Positions 40,625 to 49,040 of a stretch of 64,000 bases of DNA are shown here, piece by piece; the first letter of the stretch is position 1; every line of letters starts with the position of its first letter. The position numbers were made by a program, and so were the translations under genes. The notes under the pieces are model-generated. The model made no database searches. It was not told the origin of the DNA and saw nothing but the letters and a program-made list of their open reading frames with translations. Location of the stretch: positions 168,276 through 232,275 of the forward strand of contig JAABLG010000001.1 in the NCBI GenBank assembly GCA_010604095.1. Reading direction: 5' to 3'. The stretch comes from Streptococcus vestibularis (lineage in GTDB: Bacteria; Bacillota; Bacilli; Lactobacillales; Streptococcaceae).

Positions 40625-40654
40625 AACTGCAGCAACTTGCTTGCAGTTTTTTTC
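40625..40654 (+). terminator. Terminator after the small membrane protein gene
   Basis: AACTGCA pairs with TGCAGTT across a GCAACTTGCT loop and is followed by seven T residues. Confidence 0.78.
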
Positions 40655-40726
40655 TTTTCCACCAAGTCAACTAGAATCCCTAATTTATGCTAAAATGGAA
40701 TTATTACGCTTCAAAAAGGAGATGCA

Positions 40727-41956
40727 ATGAAAGCAGAAGAATGGTTAACCTATTTTATGAAGATTTATGGACGTCGCCCAAAGATGACAGAGGTTGACGA
40801 GGCGATACAAAATGGCAGTCTCTTGGCCAATCGAGCAGAAGTTGAAGCCTTGTTGCCGACATCTAAAAAGGGCTTTTGGGAAAGCTTAAGTCAATTTGTG
40901 GTGACTCATAAGGTCGCAGCGTCAGTCCTTGCAATTTCTTGTATGACGCTTCTAGGTGGTGGAGCTATCTTTGCCTGGCATTCTCACAACTCACAAACTC
41001 AAAAGACACCATCCCTCGCGGTAGCTTCATCTAACAGTCAGACGTCTTCTTCAGACAAGTCTAAACAATCAAGTTCAAAAGCTTCTGAGTCATCTTCAAG
41101 CTCTAGTTCTCGAAGTAAGAGTTCCTCATCGGAGGCTAAAACGCCAGCTATGGATGTGGAGGCTATTCGAAAGGGAGATTTTTCGAGCATCGAAGGGGAT
41201 TGGGTTTCTGACAGTGGTCATGTTGTGACGATTACAAAGTCTGGCCTCACAAAGTCTGAGGAGACGGGCAGCACTGATGGTAAGACTGTGATTAAGGATT
41301 TCAACGGTCAACCTATGTTCTATTTTGCGGACAATGGTCCAGGGCACGGAGTTAGTCCCTTTGTTCCAGTGCCAGCTAACCAAGCAGCACCCTCTCCGGA
41401 CAATTCTGTCCAAGATAGGGATCGTTTGGTTCAAATTCCAGAATTTTCAGGACCAGGAGTCGTTTACACGTCTTATTACAGAGTTGGGAGTAAGAGTCAA
41501 ACCAGCCAAACCCAAACGACTGCTCTTTGGAATAGTGACAAGGCCGCCAAGCTTGCTAGTTACATGGTTGAGTTTGGTCATAAGATGAATCAAGAAAGTT
41601 ATAAAAGACTAACCCCTAACGGAAGTGACGATTTCTATGGTGCCATGTCTTTTGCCAAAAATAACCGCATCACTGTAGGTGAAAAGACCGAACAAAATGC
41701 CCCTATGACCAACCAACAAAAGGTAGACGTTGCTTTTTCAGACGATGGTACAGGAACAGCCGACTATCTCATCGTGGACAGTTACGGTTATTCAGGTTCT
41801 GCCATGATTCTTTATCATTTCACCATCCATAATGGGCAACCGGTGGTCCTAGTTTCTCTGCAAAATCAAGGCAATCCTGAAAACATGTATTACATGTATC
41901 CAACCAATAATAAGGACATTCAAGAAGCCTTCGCCAATATTGTGAATGGCAAGTGA
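40727..41956 (+). CDS. Membrane-anchored protein with DUF6287 and DUF4767 domains
   Basis: The 409-residue protein has a cytoplasmic N-terminal 65 residues, one membrane helix (about 66-87, AASVLAISCMTLLGGGAIFA), a Ser-rich linker (about 95-138) and extracellular domains: DUF6287 (MDVEAIRKGDFSSIEGDWV, about 142-160) and DUF4767 (ALWNSDKAAKLASYMVEFGH to the end). DUF6287 recurs at the right edge of the window. Both domains are found on streptococcal and lactobacillar surface proteins of unknown role. AAAAGGAG precedes the ATG. Confidence 0.82.
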   Translation: MKAEEWLTYFMKIYGRRPKMTEVDEAIQNGSLLANRAEVEALLPTSKKGFWESLSQFVVTHKVAASVLAISCMTLLGGGAIFAWHSHNSQTQKTPSLAVASSNSQTSSSDKSKQSSSKASESSSSSSSRSKSSSSEAKTPAMDVEAIRKGDFSSIEGDWVSDSGHVVTITKSGLTKSEETGSTDGKTVIKDFNGQPMFYFADNGPGHGVSPFVPVPANQAAPSPDNSVQDRDRLVQIPEFSGPGVVYTSYYRVGSKSQTSQTQTTALWNSDKAAKLASYMVEFGHKMNQESYKRLTPNGSDDFYGAMSFAKNNRITVGEKTEQNAPMTNQQKVDVAFSDDGTGTADYLIVDSYGYSGSAMILYHFTIHNGQPVVLVSLQNQGNPENMYYMYPTNNKDIQEAFANIVNGK

Positions 41957-42088
41957 AGGTTTGAGAGACTAGAAAGAAAAATTTGAAAAAGGAAGACAGT
42001 CTTAGCGACAAGGCTTTTTTCTTGTGGAAAAGCATCTTGAGAAGGAGTAGTTCACAAAATCTGGTATAATGAAGCCAAGGAGGCGCCT

Positions 42089-42928
42089 ATGAAACATCTA
42101 AAAAAACAGACGCTAATTCTTTTATCTATAGCTAGCCTATTCCTTGTCGGTTTAGCAGCTTTTGCACATCTCCACAAAAAGGAGGAAAAACCAAGTTACT
42201 CCAACCTTAATAATAAGGTCAGTCTTAATGAGGTACGTTCCATTCTCTCGAAACATTTGGACAAGGGGAGTGTGGATAACTTTATCAATCTGGTCAAGGA
42301 TTACAATAACACTGTGGGTTCTGTTGGTTTATCAGGGGATTTTGCGCCATTTACCAAAACAGACTATGATGTGGAAAAAATCAGTAGCCTGTGGACAACC
42401 AAGCATGGTGACTTTATCGGCACTAACTGTCGTATCAACACCTACACGCTACTGAAAGGCAAAATCAAGATTCCTCAAGTCAAAAGTGATACTGAGCTCC
42501 TTTTCCAAGACAAGGACGCCATTGACAAGGGAAAGCTCTTTGATACCAAGGACCAGGCAAACTTTGACATTCTTTTTTCAAGGGTCAAGACTGAAGCTAC
42601 CCAAGATGTCAAGGTTCACGCCAAGCATATGGAGGATTACTACAAACATTTCACCTTTGATGCCAAGGCACGTATGCTGTCAGTTGTAGTCCACGATAAT
42701 TTGGATGGCGATTCCCTTTTTGTCGGTCACGTCGGAGTCTTGGTGCCTACGACGGATGGCTACTTATTTGTTGAAAAGTTGACCTTTGAAGAGCCCTACC
42801 AAGCCATTAAATTTTCTAGTAAGAAGGATTGCTACAAGTATCTGACAACCAAGTACAAGGACTATACCGGACCAGGTCTAGCCAAACCCTTTATCATGGA
42901 TAATGACAAATGGGTAGATATGGACTAG
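42089..42928 (+). CDS. DUF4300 family secreted or membrane-anchored protein
   Basis: A 279-residue protein with an N-terminal signal/anchor (LKKQTLILLSIASLFLVGLA) and an extracellular DUF4300 domain beginning SYSNLNNKVSLNEVRSIL, with FIGTNCRINTYTLLKG and VGHVGVLVPTTDGYLFVEK. No lipobox cysteine. Function unknown. It has its own extended -10 promoter (TATAAT at about 42064) and an AAGGAGGCG ribosome site. Its downstream hairpin doubles as the pezA operator. Confidence 0.82.
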   Translation: MKHLKKQTLILLSIASLFLVGLAAFAHLHKKEEKPSYSNLNNKVSLNEVRSILSKHLDKGSVDNFINLVKDYNNTVGSVGLSGDFAPFTKTDYDVEKISSLWTTKHGDFIGTNCRINTYTLLKGKIKIPQVKSDTELLFQDKDAIDKGKLFDTKDQANFDILFSRVKTEATQDVKVHAKHMEDYYKHFTFDAKARMLSVVVHDNLDGDSLFVGHVGVLVPTTDGYLFVEKLTFEEPYQAIKFSSKKDCYKYLTTKYKDYTGPGLAKPFIMDNDKWVDMD

Positions 42929-42937
42929 GTTAACATT

Positions 42938-42971
42938 ACGCACCAAATTTGGTGCGTTTTTATGTTATAAT
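42938..42971 (+). promoter_or_regulatory. pezAT promoter and palindromic operator
   Basis: The perfect palindrome ACGCACCAAATTTGGTGCGT (42938-42957) overlaps the -35 position of an extended -10 (TGT-TATAAT, 42966-42971). It fits autorepression by the PezA dimer. With the T-run after it, the same hairpin can terminate the DUF4300 transcript. Confidence 0.8.
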
Positions 42972-42995
42972 AATATTAAAGTAAAGGAGGACATG

Positions 42996-43472
42996 ATGAT
43001 TGGAGAAAATATTAAAGCTGTACGAAAGTACAAACAGTTGACACAGCCTGAATTAGCTAACTTACTTGGTATTTCACGCAATAGTCTTAGTCGGTATGAA
43101 AATGGAACAAGTGCTATTTCAACAGAATTGTTGGACCGTATTTGTCAGACATTGAATGTTTCTTATGTTGATCTTGTAGGAGAAGAGAAGATGCTCACAC
43201 CGGTTGAAGACTACCAGTTGACCACGAAGATTGAAGTGTTGAAAGAACGTGGAGCCGGTATTTTATCACAGCTTTATCGCTATCAAGATAATCAAGGAAT
43301 TGCCTTTGATGATGAAACGAATCCATGGATTCTTATGAGTGACGATTTATCTGACTTGATTAATACTAAGATTTACTTAATTGAAAGTTTTGACGAAGTT
43401 GAACGTTATAGTGGTTATATGGACGGTATCGAACGTATGTTAAGGCTAGCGAGTCAACAGGTGGTGGCCTAA
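42996..43472 (+). CDS. pezA: PezA antitoxin (XRE family)
   Basis: The 158-residue antitoxin has an N-terminal XRE helix-turn-helix (LTQPELANLLGISRNSLSRY) and a C-terminal toxin-neutralising region (YRYQDNQGIAFDDETNPWIL; YSGYMDGIERML) closely like pneumococcal PezA. It binds and inhibits PezT and represses the operon. Two adjacent ATGs exist; AAAGGAGG is spaced five bases from ATG 42996, so I prefer it over 42993. Its stop overlaps pezT by one base. Confidence 0.93.
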   Translation: MIGENIKAVRKYKQLTQPELANLLGISRNSLSRYENGTSAISTELLDRICQTLNVSYVDLVGEEKMLTPVEDYQLTTKIEVLKERGAGILSQLYRYQDNQGIAFDDETNPWILMSDDLSDLINTKIYLIESFDEVERYSGYMDGIERMLRLASQQVVA

Positions 43473-44245
43473 TGACATTAGCCAACTACAGAGACGTAGA
43501 CTTTCAAGGAGCTTTAAAAAGGACAATGCGTTCATTGACACGTGGAAAAACCAACTCGAAGCATCCAAAAGCCTTTTTGTTAGGTGGTCAAAGTGGTGCT
43601 GGAAAGACAACCATTCATCGTGTTAAACAAAGAGAATTTAAAGGCAACATCATCATCATTGATGGAGACAGCTTTCGCTCTTTGCATCCTAACTATCTTG
43701 AATTGCAGGAAAAGTACGGCAAGGAAAGTGTTAACTACACGAAGACTTTTGCTGGAAAGTTAGTTGAAGCTTTGATAGAAGAACTGAGCAAATTGGGGTA
43801 CCACCTTCTGATTGAGGGTACATTGAGAACTGTAGATATTCCTAAAAAAACAGCCCAATTGTTGAGTTCTAGGGGATACCAAGTAGCACTTGCCTTGATA
43901 GCAACAAAGCCTGAACTCTCTTATCTTAGTACTAAGATTCGTTATGAAGAACTTTATGCTTTGGAACCAAGTCAAGCGAGAGCGACACCTAAGGCGCATC
44001 ATGATGCGATTGTAGACCGTTTAGTGGAAAATCTTCAAGAGCTGGAAACTAGTAGTATTTTTGAGTACATCCAGATTTACCAACGAGATAGAAGATGTAT
44101 TTATAATTCCTTGGAGGATGAGGGAACAGCATCGTCAGTTCTTCGCGAAAAATTATTTGGTGAGTGGTCACCTATTGAGAAGTCTATGCTTATCCAGGAA
44201 AAAGAAAGACTGAAAGAACTCGTTGAAAAAAATTCTAAAAAATGA
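43472..44245 (+). CDS. pezT: PezT zeta-family toxin (UDP-N-acetylglucosamine kinase)
   Basis: PezT phosphorylates UDP-GlcNAc at the 3' position, poisoning peptidoglycan synthesis. The 257-residue protein has Walker A LLGGQSGAGKTT (about residues 35-46), the catalytic IIDGDSFRSLHPNY, LLIEGTLRTVD and ATKPELSYLST, all as in pneumococcal PezT, so the toxin looks intact. In S. pneumoniae pezAT sits on a pathogenicity island; here it is flanked by ordinary-looking genes with no att sites seen. Confidence 0.93.
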   Translation: MTLANYRDVDFQGALKRTMRSLTRGKTNSKHPKAFLLGGQSGAGKTTIHRVKQREFKGNIIIIDGDSFRSLHPNYLELQEKYGKESVNYTKTFAGKLVEALIEELSKLGYHLLIEGTLRTVDIPKKTAQLLSSRGYQVALALIATKPELSYLSTKIRYEELYALEPSQARATPKAHHDAIVDRLVENLQELETSSIFEYIQIYQRDRRCIYNSLEDEGTASSVLREKLFGEWSPIEKSMLIQEKERLKELVEKNSKK

Positions 44246-44316
44246 GTTAGCATTATTTATTTCCTACCTCCTATTAACAACCTGAACTGCCAAGAAAAAG
44301 GAAAAGGTATCAAGAT

Positions 44317-45069
44317 ATGAATAGAAAACAAGCCTTGTCGTTTTATCTGGCGGGCACCTTTGGACAAATCTTATTAGTCAGTCTTCTTGTTTGGTTACTA
44401 AGAGCAGGAGAAGTTAGGGTTGATTATGGGACTCCAATTGGACTCTTTACCCTGATGTTAGGTGGCTTGTCCTCAGCTATTTGGGGAGGCTATGTTAGCA
44501 TTCGCTATCATCATTCTAGTTTTAAACAGCTTGTCAGAGATTTTTTTCAAGTCAAACAAGCTCCTCTTAACTATCTCTTAGTCCTCATTTTTATAGGATT
44601 GGATTTTTTACCATTGGTTTTGAGTGGGAAAATGATTATTCCAACTTGGTATCTTCCCATAATTTTATTTGTAAAAGCCCTCGTTTTTGGTGGTATCGAA
44701 GAAATCGGTTGGCGTTATTTTTTCCAGCCTACTTTGCAAGAAAAGTTAACCTATATAGTATCAACTCTTTGTACATTTGTAGCCTGGTCACTGTGGCATT
44801 TGCTCTATTTTTACATTGATGGATCTCTCGCAATGGTTAAATTGCTACCATTTTTGCTTGGCTTATTCAGCAATTGTTTCATCTTATCCGCCATTTATAC
44901 AAAGACCAGAAGTCTTTGGCTGTGTGTCATGACACATGCTTTAATCAATTCCTTGTCGCAACTGTCATCAACTGAGGAGAACCTTGGATTATCCCTTGTG
45001 ATTAAGGTGTTGATAATTCTTCTTGCCATGAGAATAGCTAGTAGCAGTATGGAGAAAGCTAAATCCTAA
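44317..45069 (+). CDS. CPBP family intramembrane metalloprotease (2 of 4)
   Basis: The 250-residue membrane protein has about seven helices with EEIGWRYFFQPTL (EExxxR, about residue 128), WSLWHLLYFY, and a C-terminal THALIN (third His motif). It follows pezT by 71 bases on the same strand and ends at a terminator at 45110-45136. A role in bacteriocin immunity or membrane-protein processing is possible by family only. Confidence 0.85.
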   Translation: MNRKQALSFYLAGTFGQILLVSLLVWLLRAGEVRVDYGTPIGLFTLMLGGLSSAIWGGYVSIRYHHSSFKQLVRDFFQVKQAPLNYLLVLIFIGLDFLPLVLSGKMIIPTWYLPIILFVKALVFGGIEEIGWRYFFQPTLQEKLTYIVSTLCTFVAWSLWHLLYFYIDGSLAMVKLLPFLLGLFSNCFILSAIYTKTRSLWLCVMTHALINSLSQLSSTEENLGLSLVIKVLIILLAMRIASSSMEKAKS

Positions 45070-45109
45070 GCTGGTTTGGTATCAATCTTATCAGAGATTT
45101 ATAAATCTT

Positions 45110-45136
45110 AAGAGTAGTTCAAGACTGCTCTTTTTT
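45110..45136 (+). terminator. Terminator after CPBP gene 2
   Basis: AAGAGTAGT pairs with ACTGCTCTT around TCAAG, then six T residues. Confidence 0.78.
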
Positions 45137-45157
45137 CTATGTAATACTAAAATGACC

Positions 45158-45214
45158 TTGCCCATCTCTTTGAGGCATGTTATACTAGAAATGTATTGTC
45201 AAAATTTTCTGACA
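45158..45214 (+). promoter_or_regulatory. Promoter and candidate operator of the ferric-siderophore operon
   Basis: TTGCCC (45158-45163), a 17-base spacer and an extended TATACT (45181-45186). Immediately after the likely start site is the inverted repeat TGTCA-N8-TGACA (45197-45214), positioned for repression by a metalloregulator; the regulator is not identified. Confidence 0.6.
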
Positions 45215-45237
45215 TTACAGGTGGAAAGGAGGTGCTA

Positions 45238-46281
45238 ATGCCTTTTAAAAAAACAAAACACCTTGTTTTTTCCCGCTACCTAAGCCTGCTCTGTCTGCTT
45301 CTATTTTTAGTAGTAGCGTCAGTTTTTATAGCAGTGTCTTTAGGAGCGGTCACTATAGATTTAGGTGATACCTATGGTATCATCCTCAGTAAATTGGGGC
45401 TTCCCATTGCCAGTCATAGCATAGCTAAGCCACTTGAAGCCATTGTTTGGAATATGCGAGTGCCGAGGGTTCTCCTAGGGCTAATGGTCGGTGCAGGCCT
45501 TTCTATGTCAGGGAGTGTTATGCAGTCAACCGTCAATAATCCTATTGCTGAGCCCTATATATTAGGAATCTCGGCAGGAGCAACTTTTGGAGCAACCTTG
45601 GCCATCATTTTAGGCCTTAAAGCTGTGGTAGGTTTGGGTGCCTTTGTGGGGGCTATCCTAGCGACGGTTCTTGTTTTAATCATTGCCTCTATGCAAGGGA
45701 GAGTGACCACCTCTGGCCTGATTTTATCTGGAACGGTTGTTAATGCCCTCTTTATTGCTTTTGCCAATTTTATAATCTCTATTGGAGCGACAGCAGATAG
45801 TGTCATGACTATTAAGTTTTGGACTATGGGTTCATTGACAGGAACATCTTGGTCAGATTTGCTGCTTCCAGCGGTAGTGGTTGGTTTGGCCTTTCTCTTT
45901 TTCTCAACACAGTATCGTGTCTTCAATGCCATGATGATGGGAGATGAAGCAGCTTTGACTTTAGGGATTCCACTTAAACTCTATTGGTATCTTTATATTG
46001 CCATCGTTGCGGTCATAACGGCCGTCTTGGTTGCTAGCTGTGGTATTATTGGTTTTGTCGGCTTGATTACCCCTCATATTGCTAGAAGTTTAGTCGGGAC
46101 TAATTATCGTAAGCTTTTTCCAGTAGCAACTCTCCTAGGTTCCTTGTTTGTGGTTTGGGCAGACGTTTTAGCTAGAATCCTCGTTAAAAATGCAGAGCTA
46201 CCTATCGGTATCTTTACAGCCTTAGTTGGTGCACCTTTCTTTATTTATATTGTGACTAAAAATCGTAGGAAGGTGGTTTAG
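45238..46281 (+). CDS. Iron-siderophore ABC transporter permease (FecCD family)
   Basis: The 347-residue permease has about ten membrane helices and FecCD motifs (VPRVLLGLMVGAGLSMSGSV; NPIAEPYILGISAGA; GFVGLITPHIARSLVG). I chose ATG 45238, served by AAAGGAGGTG; an in-frame ATG at 45196 lies inside the putative operator. It forms a homodimeric channel with the ATPase encoded five bases downstream and imports iron complexes delivered by the lipoprotein at 47062. Confidence 0.9.
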   Translation: MPFKKTKHLVFSRYLSLLCLLLFLVVASVFIAVSLGAVTIDLGDTYGIILSKLGLPIASHSIAKPLEAIVWNMRVPRVLLGLMVGAGLSMSGSVMQSTVNNPIAEPYILGISAGATFGATLAIILGLKAVVGLGAFVGAILATVLVLIIASMQGRVTTSGLILSGTVVNALFIAFANFIISIGATADSVMTIKFWTMGSLTGTSWSDLLLPAVVVGLAFLFFSTQYRVFNAMMMGDEAALTLGIPLKLYWYLYIAIVAVITAVLVASCGIIGFVGLITPHIARSLVGTNYRKLFPVATLLGSLFVVWADVLARILVKNAELPIGIFTALVGAPFFIYIVTKNRRKVV

Positions 46282-46285
46282 ACTT

Positions 46286-47041
46286 ATGGATGTAAAGTGT
46301 AAGGATATTCATTATTCGATTGGAGAGAAAAAAATCCTAAATGGAGTCTCCCTAAAGGTCGAAGGCGGACAATTCCAGACTATACTAGGACCAAATGGAA
46401 GTGGGAAATCAACCTTGCTCAAAACCATTTATCGTCAGTTGAAACCAGATAGCGGTCAGATTTTACTTGATGGAAAAAGCCTAGATCAGGTAAGCCTAAA
46501 GGAAACTGCAAAAGAAATGGCCGTTGTGACACAGTTTAACACCCTTCAATTTGATTGTACGGTGGAAGAAATTGTCATGCTTGGCCGAACGCCCCATCTT
46601 TCCTTTCTGCAAAAAGAATCGGAGCGGGACCTCTTGCTTGTCCAGAATGCCCTAGACAAGGTTGGCATGTCTGAAAAGAAGGTACGCTATTATTCATCCC
46701 TATCAGGTGGCGAAAAACAAAGAGTTATACTAGCGCGTGCTTTGGCTCAGGAACCTAAACTCCTTTTATTGGATGAGCCTACCAACCATTTGGATATTAA
46801 GTATCAGTTGGAGATGTTGGCCTTGGTCAAGGAACTCGGCATTAATGTTCTTGCAGTTCTCCACGATATTCAATTGGCCTGTCGTTTTTCAGATTATATA
46901 TACCTATTGAAAGGAGGTGAGATTGTTGCCCAAGGTGTCCCAAGGGATGCCGTAACTCCACAATCCTTGCAGGCGGTTTATGATGTTCAGAGTCGTATTA
47001 CCTGGACGGATGACCAGCAGGCAATGATTCAGTATTTATAA
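46286..47041 (+). CDS. Iron-siderophore ABC transporter ATPase (FecE family)
   Basis: The 251-residue ATPase shows Walker A LGPNGSGKSTLLK (about 33-45), Q-loop TQFNTLQFD, signature LSGGEKQRV, Walker B LLLLDEPTNHLD and the switch His in VLHDIQLA. It is the cytoplasmic motor for the FecCD-type permease. It lies five bases after the permease gene and 20 before the binding-protein gene. Confidence 0.93.
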   Translation: MDVKCKDIHYSIGEKKILNGVSLKVEGGQFQTILGPNGSGKSTLLKTIYRQLKPDSGQILLDGKSLDQVSLKETAKEMAVVTQFNTLQFDCTVEEIVMLGRTPHLSFLQKESERDLLLVQNALDKVGMSEKKVRYYSSLSGGEKQRVILARALAQEPKLLLLDEPTNHLDIKYQLEMLALVKELGINVLAVLHDIQLACRFSDYIYLLKGGEIVAQGVPRDAVTPQSLQAVYDVQSRITWTDDQQAMIQYL

Positions 47042-47061
47042 GCCTAGGAAAGGAAGGCCTT

Positions 47062-48078
47062 ATGAACAAGAAAACTTTTGGTATCGCATTAATCGCTGCA
47101 GCAGTCCTCACATTGACAGCATGCAGTTCTACATATAAAAACAGCACATCATCGTCATCAGCAGCAAAAGAAACGGTGAAAAAGACCAATTCAGAAACGC
47201 AGTATCCTTTGACCGTCAAAACTTATGACGATAAAGGAACAGAGTTAGATCAAGTCTTCAAAAAGGCACCAGAAAAGGTTATCACAAACAACCTTTCATC
47301 AACGGAAATCTTGATTGAGCTTGGTTTAAAAGATAAGATTGTCGGTATGCTTAACCCTGACAATGAAGTAACCGATAAATATAAGGAAGACATTGCCTCA
47401 ATCCCACATATTGGTGATAAGAAGACCATCTCTCAAGAAGCCATCTTGGCTTACGGACCTGATGCCCTTATTGGTCGTAACATGATGTTCTCAGACAAAT
47501 CAATGGGAACCATCAGCACGTGGAACAGCAACGACATTCCCGTCTATACGCAAAAAGCTTCTGTTTCAACAACCAAACAAGATTTGAATAATATCATCGA
47601 AGATGTTAAAAATATTGGTGACATTTTCAACGTTCAAGACAAGGCAGACAAGTATGCAGGACAACTCCAAAAGCGTATCGACGCCGTTAAAAAGAAAAAC
47701 AAGTCTTCTGACAAAGACTTGAAGAAGGCTCTGATCATGTGTGCCTACAACGATGAGACCTTTGGAACTTATAAATCTGCCCTTCAAGAAAGTATGCTTA
47801 ATCAGCTTGGTTATACCAATGTTGCGACAGGAACATCAGATTTGACTCTGGAAAATCTTGTGTCAATGGAACCAGAATTGATTATCTATGTAACCAGTGA
47901 CCGTAATAAGGCCATGGACAAGGATGCTAAAGACAAGATGGAAAAGAACCCTGTTCTTGAAAATGTTCCAGCTGTTAAAAACAAGAAAATCCTGACTATT
48001 TCTTATGATGAGCTTATGGATTACGGTCCATCTGTGATTGATTCTCTTGAGAAGGTTAATGACTTTGTTAATAAATAA
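47062..48078 (+). CDS. Iron-siderophore ABC transporter substrate-binding lipoprotein
   Basis: The 338-residue lipoprotein has a signal peptide with lipobox LTAC (lipidated Cys21) and a class III periplasmic-binding fold: KAPEKVITNNLSSTEILIEL, GLKDKIVGML, EAILAYGPDALIG, LVSMEPELIIYVTS. Length and domains match FepB/FhuD-type binders of iron complexes. An AGGAAAGGAAGG ribosome site precedes it. The esterase gene begins inside its last codons. Confidence 0.92.
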   Translation: MNKKTFGIALIAAAVLTLTACSSTYKNSTSSSSAAKETVKKTNSETQYPLTVKTYDDKGTELDQVFKKAPEKVITNNLSSTEILIELGLKDKIVGMLNPDNEVTDKYKEDIASIPHIGDKKTISQEAILAYGPDALIGRNMMFSDKSMGTISTWNSNDIPVYTQKASVSTTKQDLNNIIEDVKNIGDIFNVQDKADKYAGQLQKRIDAVKKKNKSSDKDLKKALIMCAYNDETFGTYKSALQESMLNQLGYTNVATGTSDLTLENLVSMEPELIIYVTSDRNKAMDKDAKDKMEKNPVLENVPAVKNKKILTISYDELMDYGPSVIDSLEKVNDFVNK

Positions 48079-48748
48079 AGACTTTGTCTGCCATGGCATT
48101 CGAGTGACGATTGCCCTTCCTGGGTCTTATGATGCTACTAAGACTTATCCAGCTGTTTTTCTGAACGATGGTCAACTGGATTATCTGGGAAAACTAGCGA
48201 ATTCTGTTATCCTGATAGGCCTTGAGCCCAAGCATCGCTTGGATGATTTTACACCTTGGTATGCTCAGGCTTTGAGACCTGGAAATCCTGATTTTGGTGG
48301 CAAGCTAGCCAGCTATCATGACCAACTATTTGGTGATGTTTTCAAACGCATCGCACAGGAGTTCCTACTGGATGAAAGTCGTATGGCTTACGGAGGCTAC
48401 TCACTAGGTGGTTTGGCAGCTATTTCCAGTCTTTATAGCAGTGATAAGATGCCTTTGATCTTCTCCATTTGTGGATCCTTCTGGTATCCAAATTTTGTAG
48501 ATTACTGCAAAGCCCACCAGCTTCTTAATAAGACTTGCTCGGTATATTTACATAACGGTTTGACCGAGGGGGCTAATCATAAGAATAGACTGGCCAAAGC
48601 TCCTAGTTATGCCAAAGAAGTGCATGAACTTATCAAAAAACAGTGCTTGTCTACTTATGCAGCATTTGACCCCTACGGTCATCATGACCATCTCCAAGAA
48701 AGATATGATGCTTTTTCGGACTGGTTGATTGAAGAGTGGAAACTCTGA
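48059..48748 (+). CDS. Cytoplasmic esterase of the siderophore-esterase type
   Basis: The 229-residue alpha/beta hydrolase resembles putative esterases of the Fes/IroE/BesA group: VTIALPGSYDATKTYPAVFL, LIGLEPKHRLDDFTPWYA, nucleophile elbow GGYSLGGLAAISS and catalytic His in PYGHHDHLQERY. No signal peptide, so it acts inside the cell. Start ATG 48059 overlaps the binding-protein gene by 20 bases with GAGAAGG upstream. Context suggests hydrolysis of an imported ferric catecholate ester to release iron (inference). Confidence 0.8.
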   Translation: MTLLINKDFVCHGIRVTIALPGSYDATKTYPAVFLNDGQLDYLGKLANSVILIGLEPKHRLDDFTPWYAQALRPGNPDFGGKLASYHDQLFGDVFKRIAQEFLLDESRMAYGGYSLGGLAAISSLYSSDKMPLIFSICGSFWYPNFVDYCKAHQLLNKTCSVYLHNGLTEGANHKNRLAKAPSYAKEVHELIKKQCLSTYAAFDPYGHHDHLQERYDAFSDWLIEEWKL

Positions 48749-48785
48749 AATGCTGCTATTGGTGATTGAGTAGGAAAGAGAGAAG

Positions 48786-48833
48786 AAAAGTAGTGAAGAA
48801 GATTCTGACGATGGAATCTCTTCACTACTTTTT
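48786..48833 (+). terminator. Terminator of the siderophore operon
   Basis: AAAAGTAGTGAAGA pairs with TCTTCACTACTTTTT around an imperfect loop. The remaining sequence to 49040 (about 200 bases) holds no gene that I can support. Confidence 0.8.
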
Positions 48834-49040
48834 GTTATGCTCGAAAACTACCATCACAGTTGATGCTTCCGAAAAGTTTTTAGACATGAATCAAAAAACG
48901 CCTTAACTCCGTATATTAAAAGTAATTTACTTACTTTTGACTTATATCCTAACTTCAAAAAGGACAAGACTATTATTGTTGCTGATGCAGTAACTTATAT
49001 CATTTAAAACTTTTTTGTTGGAGAAGTAGAAGGGAAAAAA

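Noticed and set aside
48834..49020. Short frames such as TTITVDASEKFLD and KTIIVADAVTYII in the gap after the esterase gene
   Set aside because: They are brief, in different frames and lack starts; a gene relic is possible but not supported.
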